Part shown: positions 33,105 through 44,225 of the stretch, in pieces
Numbering within the stretch: the stretch's first letter is position 1
Layout: the number at the start of each line of letters is the position of its first letter
Assembly: GCA_016808115.1 (NCBI GenBank)
Contig: JAEQBH010000038.1
Span: forward strand, 1 to 64,000
From: Tetrastigma voinierianum
Taxonomy: Eukaryota; Streptophyta; Magnoliopsida; Vitales; Vitaceae
Direction: 5' to 3'
Length of the DNA: 64,000 nt
Made by a program: the position numbers and the translations under genes
Notes under the pieces: model-generated
What the model saw: the letters and a program-made list of their open reading frames with translations, nothing else
Databases searched by the model: none
What the model was told of the DNA's origin: nothing

Positions 33105-34400
33105 GTCATGACAATATTTCTTGTGTCGCAACACAAAGGTCCAATATTGACAACGAGTTTCGTCAGCGATAAAGACACTGTCACGATAGAAACTGGAAGA
33201 ATATAATGTCATCGAGACAAAGAAGCTCCTATCGCGACAAATGAAACTGGAAGAAGGTACAAATTCTATCGCGATAAGGGATCTTTTGTCACGACAAGAA
33301 ATTAAAGAGCAATAAAGGAAGAATACTGAGACAGATAAGTTTATGTTATGACATAATGAAAAACAGAAGGCAAAATCTATGTCACAACATAATCATCTTC
33401 TGTCGAGACACTGATTCTTGCAACATGGAAAAGCTTGTCAGAGACAAAAGAGTGCTTTGAAAAATACCGTCGAGACGTTGCAATGTATGTTGCAACACCG
33501 AAAGAAGAAGTTTATGCTATGGCAAGGTAATGGAATGCCTGACACCGAAAAGAAGAAGAAACTCGTCGCGGATGTATAAACAAAGTCGCTGACATGATGC
33601 TTACTTAGTGAATCGACTTTAAGGTAAATAAAGACCCAATGTTGCGACATATTTCGTTAAAGAGATGTTTCATGTCGCGATCAGGATCTTAAGGTCGCGA
33701 CACAAAGATAATCTTAACAGAGATAAACAAGGTCGTGACAGACTTTTCTATGTCGCGACAAAGATTCCAACACAAGGAAGAGAAGTTTGGTCGCGACATA
33801 ACAAACTGGGTCGTGACACAAAGTTAAGCTGAATACAGAAAAGTCTTGCCGTGACATAACAAACTGGGTCGCAACAGAAAACATCGATAACACCAAGAGG
33901 CTAGGTCACAACATCAAAATGAAGCTGCAATAAGAAATTAGGTTATGTGGTGACAAATTGCCGTGATGCACTTTTCACGTAAAATAAAATTATGATAATA
34001 CAAGAATTGCAAATAAGAACCAAAAATAGAAATGTTGTTGCGATAATTAATTTGAAGCACTTCACAAAACTCAACGACAAAATTGTCGATGTCGTGACAT
34101 AACTATTCAAGGAACCACACATGAGATTATTGTGACATAGAACGGTTAGAACAACAGACTTTGCAAGACAATATTGTGAAGGAGCCAAAGAAAGATTTGT
34201 CAGAGGAAACTCTATCATGACAGAATGAATATGCTGAAGAAAAGAATACTGTCGCGACCATGGAAACTTTGTCACAACTGAATCCAAGAAGGAGCACGGG
34301 AAACAGGTTGAGATGCACCATCGCATGTCGCAAATGTAGACCTACGATGAAGATTGAAAACTCACGCGATAAAAAATCCTGTGCTGCGACAGAATGCAAC
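33105..34400. repeat. Paired GTCGCGAC palindrome array in LTR C
   Basis: Examples are GTCGCGAT/GTCGCGAC near 33675, GTCGTGAC/GTCGCGAC near 33730, GTCGCGAC/GTCGTGAC near 33790, GTCGTGAC-like/GTCGCAAC near 33850 and GTCGCGAC/GTCACAAC near 34253. Spacing is 20 bp start to start, one base more than in LTR F. Confidence 0.75.
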
Positions 34401-34434
34401 AAGTGCGAATTTTAGGCCCAAACTTCTAAGGCTT

Positions 34435-34442
34435 TATAAATA
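34435..34442 (+). promoter_or_regulatory. TATA box of LTR C
   Basis: TATAAATA follows the dyad array, with a GGCCCAAACTTCTAAGGC context that resembles that of the C/E LTR near 56260. Confidence 0.6.
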
Positions 34443-35950
34443 GAAACGATTTGAGGAAAGAAAGGAAGTTAAGGTCGAATGAACCAGAGCATCTAAGGAG
34501 TCGAGACTTCTTTTTGTATTATATTTTTCTTTATTTTCTTTTATTTTTTTATTTTTGTTTCTTTGTATATAAGATTTAGCGTACAATTTTAATTCGTTTA
34601 CTGGACCTGAAACAGTTAATTGTTTAGAAGTTTTGAAGTTGAATTAAATTGTTGAAATTACTCGACATCGTCGAATCTAATGAAATCTACACAAAAGCTG
34701 AATTCATTTCTTCGTTGATTGCAATGACAAAGTGGAATTTTCCCCGACAAGATTTCAATGTTTATCGTAATCCAAATGAGAAACACAACTTCGCTGAAAC
34801 AAGTTAGTTATGGTTTTGTATGCATAATTAAAAGAAATTTCCCGTCAGAATCTCAATTTATTTGAATGGTGATGAAACTATGAAGTGAATTGTTCCTAAT
34901 ATTAGAAACTTATACCCATAAAAGGGACTATTATTTTCCGGCTCTAATTTATGTGAGGCCCTCCGAGTGACATAGAGATAGAGAGACTCCTAAGAGCATG
35001 GAGTAGTTAATGGGGCATGCTAGACTAATATTGATGAACTAATGAGCTCAAAAGATTACTTAGATAAATCCTCAATTTACTAAAGGCTTGAGAACGCGCT
35101 GAGTGATTTATCACTTAATCAATTAGAGATCTCTCTGGTCTAGAGGAACGACGATCCCGTGTTAGCTAGATCTAATAAAGGAAAGTGAGAACTCTTAAGA
35201 TCTTAAGGATGAGACATCATTCATCTTGTAGAAATCGGGCAATGGCCTCGTCAGGAAGCAAGAAATTGCACTACAAGAAACGGCAGGAAGTATCTTCGAA
35301 AAGAAAATACCCGCATCTTATAAAGAAATTTTGATTACAAGTAATTAATTAGAATCATGAATCGTAAATGAACATGAATTTAATAAGGAAAAGTATGGTT
35401 AAAGGAGAAATCCAAACTATACTTACCCTTTGCTTTACTACACTTCATATTCCAATTTATGATAGAATCGACTTAGATTATGATGTAGGAATTGATAATT
35501 TAATACAGCTGAAATCACAAATGTCCACTTCCGTTAATAATCCGTTAATTTCACTTTATGCTTGGGGATTTAAATTTTTTCCTTTATTATAGATGTAGAA
35601 ATTAATATAGTAGAATTTTTAGTTAGGTTACTAAAATTTCTATGAAATGAAAGTTCAAAATAGTGTGGAACTCGAAAGTAGTTGGGGTAATTGAATTTAA
35701 ATTTGTTTCAATCTATGTGGAATGATATCTCGACTTATAGTCCTCACATTTGTAATCGACTCTATGCACTTATAGTATGAAGACCAAACTAAATCTTTAA
35801 TTAATTCATTGACAAATCCATTTTTCTTATGAGCATACAAGTTATTTTTGGTCACGACAAGTTTTTGGTGCCTTTACTGGAGATTAGCATATAGCCCTGT
35901 GGTAATGGTGTCATTAATTTGTAGATATATGATTTGGTCTGGCAAACAAG

Positions 35951-37375
35951 GACTGGTCAGCCATTTGCAACATGATTATAGTCGGTTTTGCTTCCCTTAA
36001 ATTCAACCTTTTAAACATTGATAACAGCATCAAGTTGATACTTGCTCCCAAGTCAAACAGCTTACCTAATAATGAGTTTCCGATAGAGAGGTATAGAAAA
36101 CCAATTGGATCTTACAGCTTTGGTAAGGTTTTTGAGGATCGCTACGCATTCCTCTAGGCAATAGTCTCATTCACCAAATTTCTTCTTATTCGCTTAAGAT
36201 CCTTTCATGAACTTCACACAACTTGGCATGTTCTCAAGTGCATCCATGATGGGTATATTTATATGCAGTTTCTTAAAGATATCGAGAAACTTGGAAAATT
36301 GCTTCTCCAACTTACTCTTCCTCATAGGGGATGAGTGGGGTCGGATCCCTAGATGCTTGTTGATCCACTTGCTCAACCTCCGGGCCAAGCTTCCCAACAA
36401 AATCGCTTTAGTCAGGCCGATCCCCATCTTTATGCTTTCAGACAACCTCTCGCTTCGAATGGTATGACTGTTTTGGTTTTTTTATTTTCATTGGTAGGGT
36501 CCTAGTGCAACTTCTTCCCTTCCACTTCTTAGAGTTATTACTTTGCAATGTTCATTTCCTTCTCTCCTGGGATTTACCTCTAAAGTGCTTGGTAATAAAC
36601 CTTGAGACCTTTCAATCAAAATCGTGGCCATCTGCCACATTTTTCTAGGTTTCTTAGTTAGGCTCCTTGATTCTTTAATTGAGTTGATTGGTTTTGCAGC
36701 AACAGATTGGGTTTTGAATCGCCTTGTCCCGCTCATAAAAGCAAGATGAGACGCCATCAGATAAGCTAAGGCTTCCTCCAGATCTACCATCTTCTCTATT
36801 GGATGATTATTGCTTTGCATTAGCTGCACTATGTTTTGATTATTTTTCTAAGGGAAGTTCTGATTATTTCTTTAACCCCGACCTTGGAAATTATTTATTA
36901 CATAGCTATGTATTGAGCATGCTCTAGTGTCATCTGTTCTGATTGGAATTCCATTGTCTAGTGCGGTCTATTTCAAATTTCACATACCATGGAGCTAGTC
37001 TAGATTGCATGGGATAAGGCTTATTGATTTTGTAACTTCTTAATGAGGAATGAAACTTGTGCTGCTAAATTAGCAAAGACATCAGTACCTACTCCACCAT
37101 TTTCGTTCCCTTTTACAATTCGTTATTGCGACCATTGATAACTGTTTGTAGCTATCCCATCCAATAAGTCAAAAGCCTGTGTTGTCATTCTTTTCAAGAA
37201 AATACCTCAAGTTGAGGTATCAATCACCCGCCTTGTATAGATTTGCATCCACCTGGTCAACCCATGATTGGGACACTTCCTCAGTAATTCCTTATACCTG
37301 TCCTATGTTTCCATCAAGCTTTCGCTATCCTTTTAGGCAAAGCTATTGATCTCAATCCTCATATGCGCCTTAGTG
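35951..37375 (-). pseudogene. Inverted Athila gag-protease fragment
   Basis: On the minus strand, from right to left: gag capsid (SLMETxDRYKELLRKCPNHG near 37300), NSYQW near 37120, a FANLAAQVSFLIKKL strip near 37060, gag C-terminus (LPSTLEVNPRREGNEHCK and VITLRSGREE, 36600-36510), the pre-protease linker (KSKLEKQFSKFLDIFKKLHI near 36300), and the protease active site FDLGASINLMLLSMFKRL near 36030. It stops at MADQS (35951), exactly where LTR C ends. It is a different Athila subfamily from the plus-strand gag of C that begins just to its right. Both ends are truncated. Confidence 0.82.
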
Positions 37376-37380
37376 TGGGG

Positions 37381-38690
37381 TAAATGAGTCTCTACAATGT
37401 GCATGGGAGAGATTCAAGAGGATTGCCAAAAGGTTTCCTATGCATGGAATAGATTTGACCACTAAGATGGACATTTTCTATCATGCTATGAATTATACCT
37501 CCAAGGGTATAATTGATGCATCCTACTGTAGAGGTTTTAAAAGAAGAAGTGTAGAGGAGGCAAGGCAGGTGATTGAAGACCTTGCCAAATGCAACTATAA
37601 GGCTCCATCTAAATCTTCAGGGAGCAGCAACAGGCTGAGGGGAAGTGGTCTTATTGGACTTCATAGAATGACAGCCATAAAAGAAAAACTAGATGCAATG
37701 ATGAAAAAACTATGAAAAAATGAAAGAATAATGCATACTGCACATGAAGTGTGAGTAGTAGAAGAAAGAATGAGAAGAAGTGTTGAGGGATTAGTTGGAG
37801 AAGAGCCCAACCAAGTTGGGGAGACCAAGTATATGAATGAGAAAAGAAGTTATCACTTCAAGCCTAACCCCAACTTTCCAACACACTATACACAAGCACT
37901 GAGGAACCATGAAATCTTTTCATACGCGGAGCAACAGTGGTCTTCAGACCTAGACAGAGAACTACCATCAAGCTTTATGCTCATCCTGGCAAGTTCTAAG
38001 AACAAGCAATGTGAGGGACAATAGAGGAGATTATTAGGGTCAGAAAGGGCCCAATCATTTGAAGATCAGATGCTTAAGTTCATGTCAGAAAACAAAAGGA
38101 TTTTGAATTTGCATGAAAGAAAATTTGTTGACCTGAAAAATTTCGAAGCAAACACAACTGTGTTTTAGACAAACACCAATGACTCTTTGAATAATCTAGA
38201 AATACAGATAGGGAAACTGGCTCAAGCTGCAAGGGTGAATATTCAAGGATTCATTTCAAGTGACAATTTAAACTAAAGGACTATATGACGTTAATTATGA
38301 GAAGTAAAGCAGAGTCAGATGAAAATGAGAGTTGGAAAAAAGCGGACACCGAGGAATGTAAAATAAGAATAAATAAGAGAAGAACTTGAGCAACACAGTT
38401 TAGAAACCACTGAGAAAGAGAAATACAATGCAAAATTCTCATGTTAGTGGGAAGAAGGAAGAAGTTAAAGCCATAATCCCTCTAGTTCCATTCCCTCAAA
38501 GATCAGAAGCAAAGCTAGAAGAGTAGTTCTCTAGATTCTTAAACATGTTTAAGAAGATAGAGATCAACATTCCTTTCTCAGAATCATTAACTCAGATGCC
38601 TTAGTATGCAAAATTCATGAAAGATATATTGTGCAAAAAGAGAAAGATTATTGAGGAAGGGATAGTGAGCCTCACAGCAACCTATAGTGC
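37381..38690 (+). pseudogene. gag: Athila-lineage gag of element C, N-terminus missing
   Basis: It begins abruptly at the capsid strip WERFKRIAKRFPMHGIDLTT. It continues through DIFYHAMNYTSKGIIDASYC and EARQVIEDLAKCNYKAPSK (37440-37715), a YHFKPNPNFPTHYTQALRN strip near 37850, and the pre-protease helix MFKKIEINIPFSESLTQMP near 38547. No zinc knuckle is visible. The same protein in element E (57,980-59,760) starts upstream of this point, so about the first third is lost here. Stops are few compared with element A. Confidence 0.8.
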
Positions 38691-39405
38691 AGTGATTCAG
38701 AAGAACTTACTAGAGAAAATGTAGGATCCAGGTAGCTTCACTATACCCTCCAAAATTGGAGATGTTGATATGGGAAAAGCATTGTGTGATTCTAGAGCTA
38801 GCATCAACTTGATGCCTTTTCTCGCTGCTAAAAGATTAAGCTCAGGAGCTCACCCACGCCCATAACCTTGTAGATGGCAGACAGAACATTGGCTCATCCT
38901 AAGGGCATCCTTGAAGATGTGTGGATCAAAGTGGGGAAATTTGTCTTTCTAGTGGACTTTGTAGTCATTAATTTAGAGGAAGACAAACAAGTCCCATTGC
39001 TATTAGGAAGACCATTCTTAGCAACAGGAGCAACATTGATTGATGTGAAAAAAGGGGAACTGAATCTCAGGGTTGGAGATGAAGATGTACACTCCAATCT
39101 CAATCACGCTTGAAACAAACTGCAACTCGCAGGCCGATCGTGAAATTGTAGAAACAAAATTCTCGCTGCTTGAATCGACCACTTATTATTATAATTTTCA
39201 AAATTCAATGAATGAGAATGAGATGAATTTCCAGTATCTTGAGCATCATGAAGTTGAATTTATGAACTCCAATTTTAAATTAAAAGATTCAGTATTCAGT
39301 GTTGGAGAAAACAATGCAGAAAAATCCAGTAGTTATGAAGAAAAAATTGTTGAAGAAAACAAAAGTTCAGAAGGTTTGATACTCAAGGAATTGCCTAACA
39401 TTTAA
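38691..39405 (+). pseudogene. Aspartic protease and linker of element C
   Basis: The active-site strip reads ALCDSRASINLMPF near 38780; the usual D-x-G-A-S has Arg where Gly is expected. The C-terminal half is clean (38874-39113): MADRTLAHPKGILEDVWIKV, DFVVINLEEDKQVPLLLGRP and FLATGATLIDVKKGEL. An Asn/Glu-rich spacer (39073-39405) ends with GLILKELPNI, the strip that precedes RT. Protease would process Gag-Pol. Confidence 0.8.
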
Positions 39406-40607
39406 AGTATGCCTTCTTGCAACCAGAAAAAGGAAAACTAGTTATCATTTCAGCTATATTAACTAGGTTGGAAGAGCAAAAACTGCTGGAGACTCTCAGA
39501 AAATATAAGGAACCAATAGCTTGGTTTATAGAAGATTTGAAAGGAATCAGTTCTTCAATCTGTATGCACAAGATCCTGTTAGAGAAGAATGGAATAACTT
39601 CTATAGAACATAAGAGAAGGCTAAATCCAGTAATGAAAGAAGTAGCCGAAAAGAAGCAATTCGAAATGGCTAAATGCAGTTTCATATATGCAATCTCATA
39701 CAGCCTCCCCAAGAGCCTCAGATGTGGTTCCAAAGAAGCAGAGGATTCACTCAGAATCGAAATGAGAAGAAATGAATTGATTCCTACAAGAACTGTGAAA
39801 GGATGGAGAGTGTGTATAGACTACAAGAAACTTAACACTACTACCGTAAATGACTATCTCTAACTTTCATCACCAAATGTTGGATGTGTTAGCAAGGCAC
39901 TCACATTATTGTTCTCTAATGGATATTCTCGTTATAACCATATTGCAAATAGCCCTAAAGGATCAGAGAAATCAACATTTATGTCCTTTGCCTTTAAGGA
40001 TGCCATTTAGATTATGTAATGCTCCTACCACCTTTAGAAATGTATGATGTCTATATTTTATGACTTGGTGGAAGAGGTTATGAAACATTTATGGATGACT
40101 TCTCAAGATATGGATCCAGCTTTACTTGTTTGAAAAACTTAGAAACAATACTGAGGTGCCAAGACTGCACCCAAATTTTAAATTAAAAATGGCTTCATGG
40201 TAATCAAGGTATTGTCTTAGGGCACAAGATTTCTACTGCTGGATTGGAAGTAGACCAAACAAATATTACTATTATAAAACTCTCATGTCACCATAAGAAT
40301 GAAGGGAATAAGAAGCCTGCAGGACATGTTGGATTTGGCGTAAGATTTATTATGAAATATTTCAAAAGCTCCGCATCATTGTGTGACCGTTGGAAAAGAT
40401 GCAAATTTGATTTTGATGAATCATGAAAATATTCATTTGAGGAAATTAATCAAGATTAGCACCAGCTCCCATTGGTGTTACACCAAACTGAAACAATGAA
40501 TTTGAAATTATGTGATGCTAGTGATTGGTAACGGACGTGATCGGCACGCAGAAACGAAAAGATATTAAGGTCATGAAGTACTATGCCAGAAAACATTGAA
40601 TGAGGGC
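39406..40607 (+). pseudogene. Reverse transcriptase and RNase H start of element C
   Basis: RT strips in order are LEEQKLLETLRKYKEPIAWF near 39460, GWRVCIDYKKLNTTTVNDYL near 39800-39860, PFRLCNAPTTFRNV near 40005, and a catalytic FMDDF box at 40088-40102. Connection and RNase H remnants follow to YYARKTLNEG near 40580. There the frame is interrupted at 40607 by element B and resumes at 48095 with ENYSTIEKEKLAMVF-like codons. Internal stops and frameshifts are present. Confidence 0.82.
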
Positions 40608-42068
40608 TAGATTAGTGCCAAAAAGTGCTATTTGAACCCTATTTTTAATAGGTTTTGAGCGCTTTGTGTACTTCCACACTATTAATTAACCCAATTGACA
40701 TGTTCTGTCCTATTGCACTTCGATTGCATTCTCGAAATGCTTTTGTAGTTTTTGCAGAATCAGCCAACCATCGTGTCAAATAATCCAATCATAACTAAAG
40801 TTGGGTTGATTTCCATCAATTTCATATGGTTCTCATCAATTTCAGCAAGCCAGAATGAAGAATATCAAAGTCAAATAAATGTATCATGGCAGCCGAAGTC
40901 GAAGCCACGCAGCAAGAGGTCGAGGAGTGAGAACAAAGTGGACTTCGGCTGGATTGCAAAATTTCAATCATTGTGAAAATTCACATTCATAGCTTAAAAT
41001 TCTCAATCCTAGCGAAATTTTTGCTATGTGAACATTTCGTCAGGCTAGCGAAATTTCATTTTCATATCTCGCGAAATTTCCCGTATAGCAAATCCCAAAT
41101 TTGTTTTTGGAAGTGATTTTAAACGACCACGTTTTGATAAATTACCATTTTGTCCCTTATGTAATTCCATATTTTAGGCATTTTTGTATTTTCACACTTT
41201 GGGTTTGGCTATATGTTCGCCTCCCACAAACTTCAGAACTCCAATTCTAACTTTTAATCTTCAAAGACACTGCCTTTTGTTCCAGTTTTTCTCTCTTCTC
41301 TCCTCTTTCTCCTTTTCTCGGTTACTAAAACTCCTCCAGGATGATAACTCTTGCAGGATGCTTGGCTAGACCTCTTCCTCCTTGAAGAGGAGGGCCACTG
41401 GGTGAATGTTTGAAGGTAAAAACACGGTCCTCTGTTTTTAACGCACGCATTTATGGGTATTTATGTTCTATTTCTCACCTTAGGTTAAAATCTTCTAGGC
41501 ACACCCTCGCTGACATGTATTAGCAAGCTTTTGCCATAAATGGATGCTTATCACTAGATCCAATCGTTATCCATTTAGTTGTTTCCTAATAGTCATCAGG
41601 AGAGAGGTTTTTGAGATATGATATCACCTGCTGTGAATATTTTTGCCCAGTTAAATGCTATGTTTCAAAAGGGAAAATCATAGGGTCTAGGTTTTAAAGC
41701 TAAATGAAGATCCGGTTCGGGAAATGACTATATGTCATGCTCCCCAATGCGAGGAAAAAGACCCGAGGACATGTTAGTTGCCTTAAAACCCTAAACTAGT
41801 GGTCCGAAACTTCAAGGAGTTCTTTTTCTTATTTTTCTTCAATTTATTTTCAGTGTCCAAACCACCAACCCACTGTTTTTACCACCACCTTAAATTCCAA
41901 ATTTAATTCACCATTTTGGCCTTCACTGTTAGTCATTTGTGCGAAGAAAACCCATCCCTGTGTTCGACCCTAGACCGCTATATATCAGCAAAGAGTTTGA
42001 CTACTAGCAAAGATGAGGAATATAGGAAACAAATTTTGTTGATTCCGATCACCCTACCGTAATAATCA
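40608..42068 (+). repeat. 5' LTR of element B
   Basis: It starts TAGATTAGTGCC, one inserted base relative to TGATTAGTGCC. It has a GCGAAATTTC palindrome field near 40970-41100 and ends AATAATCA at the primer site. It is shorter than the 3' copy (1461 versus 1607 bp), mainly through loss in the palindrome field. The TATA region reads GGCTATATGTTC instead of GGCTATATAAGC. Confidence 0.82.
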
Positions 42069-42069
42069 A

Positions 42070-42093
42070 TGGCGCCAAGTGTCTGGGATGGTG
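42070..42093 (+). promoter_or_regulatory. Primer binding site of element B (mutated)
   Basis: TGGCGCCAAGTGTCTGGGAT keeps the first 7 and the last bases of the tRNA-Asp site used by element A, with changes in the middle. Its placement after the LTR end CA supports the call. Confidence 0.65.
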
Positions 42094-42282
42094 CCTAAGT
42101 GCATTTGACGAGTTGTGGAACACTTGTGATCCTCATCACAAGTACTGGTGAATTGCTTTTATATTTTTACTGTCATTTTCTTTTCATTTCATATTAAAAA
42201 AAAAATTATTTCCTGCAGGACTGTTTTTGTGTTGCCTTATTTCTACTGCAGGATTGAATGTTCAGTGGGTTTGAATTCTGAC

Positions 42283-43126
42283 CAATGGAAGAGGGAAGGC
42301 AATACAGTGACTATTCAGTGGAGTGTAACCCTAGAGCATACATGTCCATGAGGGACTATAGAAACCAATGGATGATTTCACCATATGGTAGTGCTTACAA
42401 CCATAGTTGGGGGAATCACACAAATTCCTCATGGGAACCAAGACACCACAATATTCACCTTCTCTCGAACCCATATTATGCCCCCACTTCTCGCCAAAGA
42501 ACCACCAACCCCATCCTATGTTGAACAAGCCATCCTCAACTTAAGGCATAAGCGGATAATTTCATATAGAGCAAAGGGAAAGAATCGTCTGTGCTAATCA
42601 GAAATCGACATAAAGAGAGAGCTCCCTGAACAAGAAATTGGATGGGTTCCAAAGTGAAATTGATAAAAAATTGGACATCCTGTAGGAATCCATCTCAAAG
42701 CTCACCAATCAACTTGTTCATCAAGAGGAAGAAAATCCAAAAGGATTGTGCTTGACTGACATAATGGCAGAGGAGCAATGTGAATAACAACCACACCAGG
42801 AGCTTATAGAGGATTTTATTGAATTATCTGAAGGATTGGCTGAATCCTCAGATATGTGTGATGTTGTTTTTCCAAGGGAGAACCAAGAAGAAATCATTGC
42901 ATTGTTGCCTGAGGAGGGCAGTGGAATAGAGGCAGGGAAAGAACCACAAAAGCTTACCCTCCAACCAATTCCCATGAAACTGAATCCTAGTACCACTGCC
43001 CAGGCCACCTATAACCCACTGCCAGTGTACATATTGCCAACACTTGCAGCAAACCCAAAACCTGCAGCACTTGCTCCCAAAGCGAAGTCCAACCCATCAC
43101 CGGCCACAAAGAACCCAAGAGATTAG
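42283..43126 (+). pseudogene. Gag-linker-like ORF of element B
   Basis: The start at 42283/42285 opens MEEGRQYSDYSVECNPRAYM, then Trp/Asn/Pro-rich text (SAYNHSWGNHTNSSWEPR) that resembles the segment after the zinc knuckle in Athila Gag. A helical strip with KLDIL.ESISKLTNQLVHQE follows near 42670. The last piece (42836-43126) is Pro/Ala-rich (NPKPAALAPKAKSNPSPATK). Capsid and zinc knuckle are absent. Frameshifts lie near 42520 and 42780. It may be a purpose-kept accessory protein of a non-autonomous family or simply a deletion remnant. Confidence 0.6.
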
Positions 43127-44225
43127 TGGCCATTGTACGTAGTTTCCCCACTACCTCAAAGAAGATGGCAATGTCACATCGCATGGCACGCTGGTTGGTA
43201 TCGTGCCGCCTGATTTGGAGCACCAACCCTAAGATTTAAGTTCAAGAAGTTCCAACAAATTTCCAAAGGCCTAATAAGTGGCTCGGGGAGCACAGCTTCC
43301 ACTTTTTGTTTTCATTTTTCTGTCTTATTTTATTTTTATCATATTTTATTTTGATTTTTTTTAAATTTTTCTTCTTAGATTTTCTACTTTAGTTAATCTT
43401 TGTTTTAGCTTAATTTTCACTTTCTCAATTTTTCTTATTTTTTTTTCTCGTGTTCATTTTTCTTAATCTTTTTGTATCATTTTGAGCAAGCCTATTTTGT
43501 GATGTTCAGTGGTTGTTGTTCCTTTGAGAAGTTGTTATACAAACAATTTTGCTTTTTCAAAATTTGGACCCGTTTTTCCAACCAAAATTTTTGTGTGTTT
43601 TACCTAACCTGTGGTTTGAAAAATTGAAACTTTGTCCAATTATATTGATGTTAGATTGGTTCCATGCTTGGTTGAGTGGATAATAAGTTGAACTCTTGTT
43701 GATTTCGACCTTTTTCTTCCACCTTTGCGCTGGGCCACACACAGAGCACATTAGGTTTCCAAATGATAGTCAAAAACTCCAAGAACCTCCTTACTTTGCA
43801 TAACTTGGTCTTGTTTCTCTATCAATCGCTTTGGCTAGGTTAAGGACTTCAGGAAAAGAAGGCCAATGAGTCTTCGGAAAAAAAATTGGGGACAAAAAGA
43901 AAAGAAAAAGAATAAAAATTGCAACGCTTTGCCTTGAAACCCGAGCACGGTCCGAGGGGTATATGGCGAAAGCCTTTAAAGCTCGGTGCCCTAAACCTTC
44001 ACTGGTTGGGAGTCACCGACTTAGTGTTTGCTACATGGGTGGATGGGTAGAGTTTAGCAAGTTGTAGGTGCTGAAGTCTCGAAATCATTCGAAGTCCTGG
44101 GTGAAACCCAGAGCTTATGGTCGAAAGATCCTTAGTGACTTAAGTCTAACCAGCACTGAAGGAGTCACTCAGAGATCCCCGATACATGACTCTCAAAGCA
44201 GGGGCTGGATTCTCAAAGACAGACC
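43127..44225 (+). other. 3' spacer of element B
   Basis: T-rich stretch (43300-43500), then the family-specific segment shared with element A's 3' spacer (AACCCGAGCACGGTCCGAGG near 43937). No coding domain seen. Confidence 0.6.

Larger units (their letters stand above)
33063..35950 (+). repeat. 5' LTR of element C
   Basis: The left edge is where the protease frame of G stops. U3 carries GTCGCGAC pairs spaced about 20 bp. A TATA box lies at 34435-34442. The 3' part (about 35000-35950) aligns with 56780-57747, including GATCCCGTGTTAGC and a decayed primer-site-like TTTGGTGCCTTTACTGGAGATT near 35867. The right edge abuts an inverted protease fragment. Confidence 0.72.
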
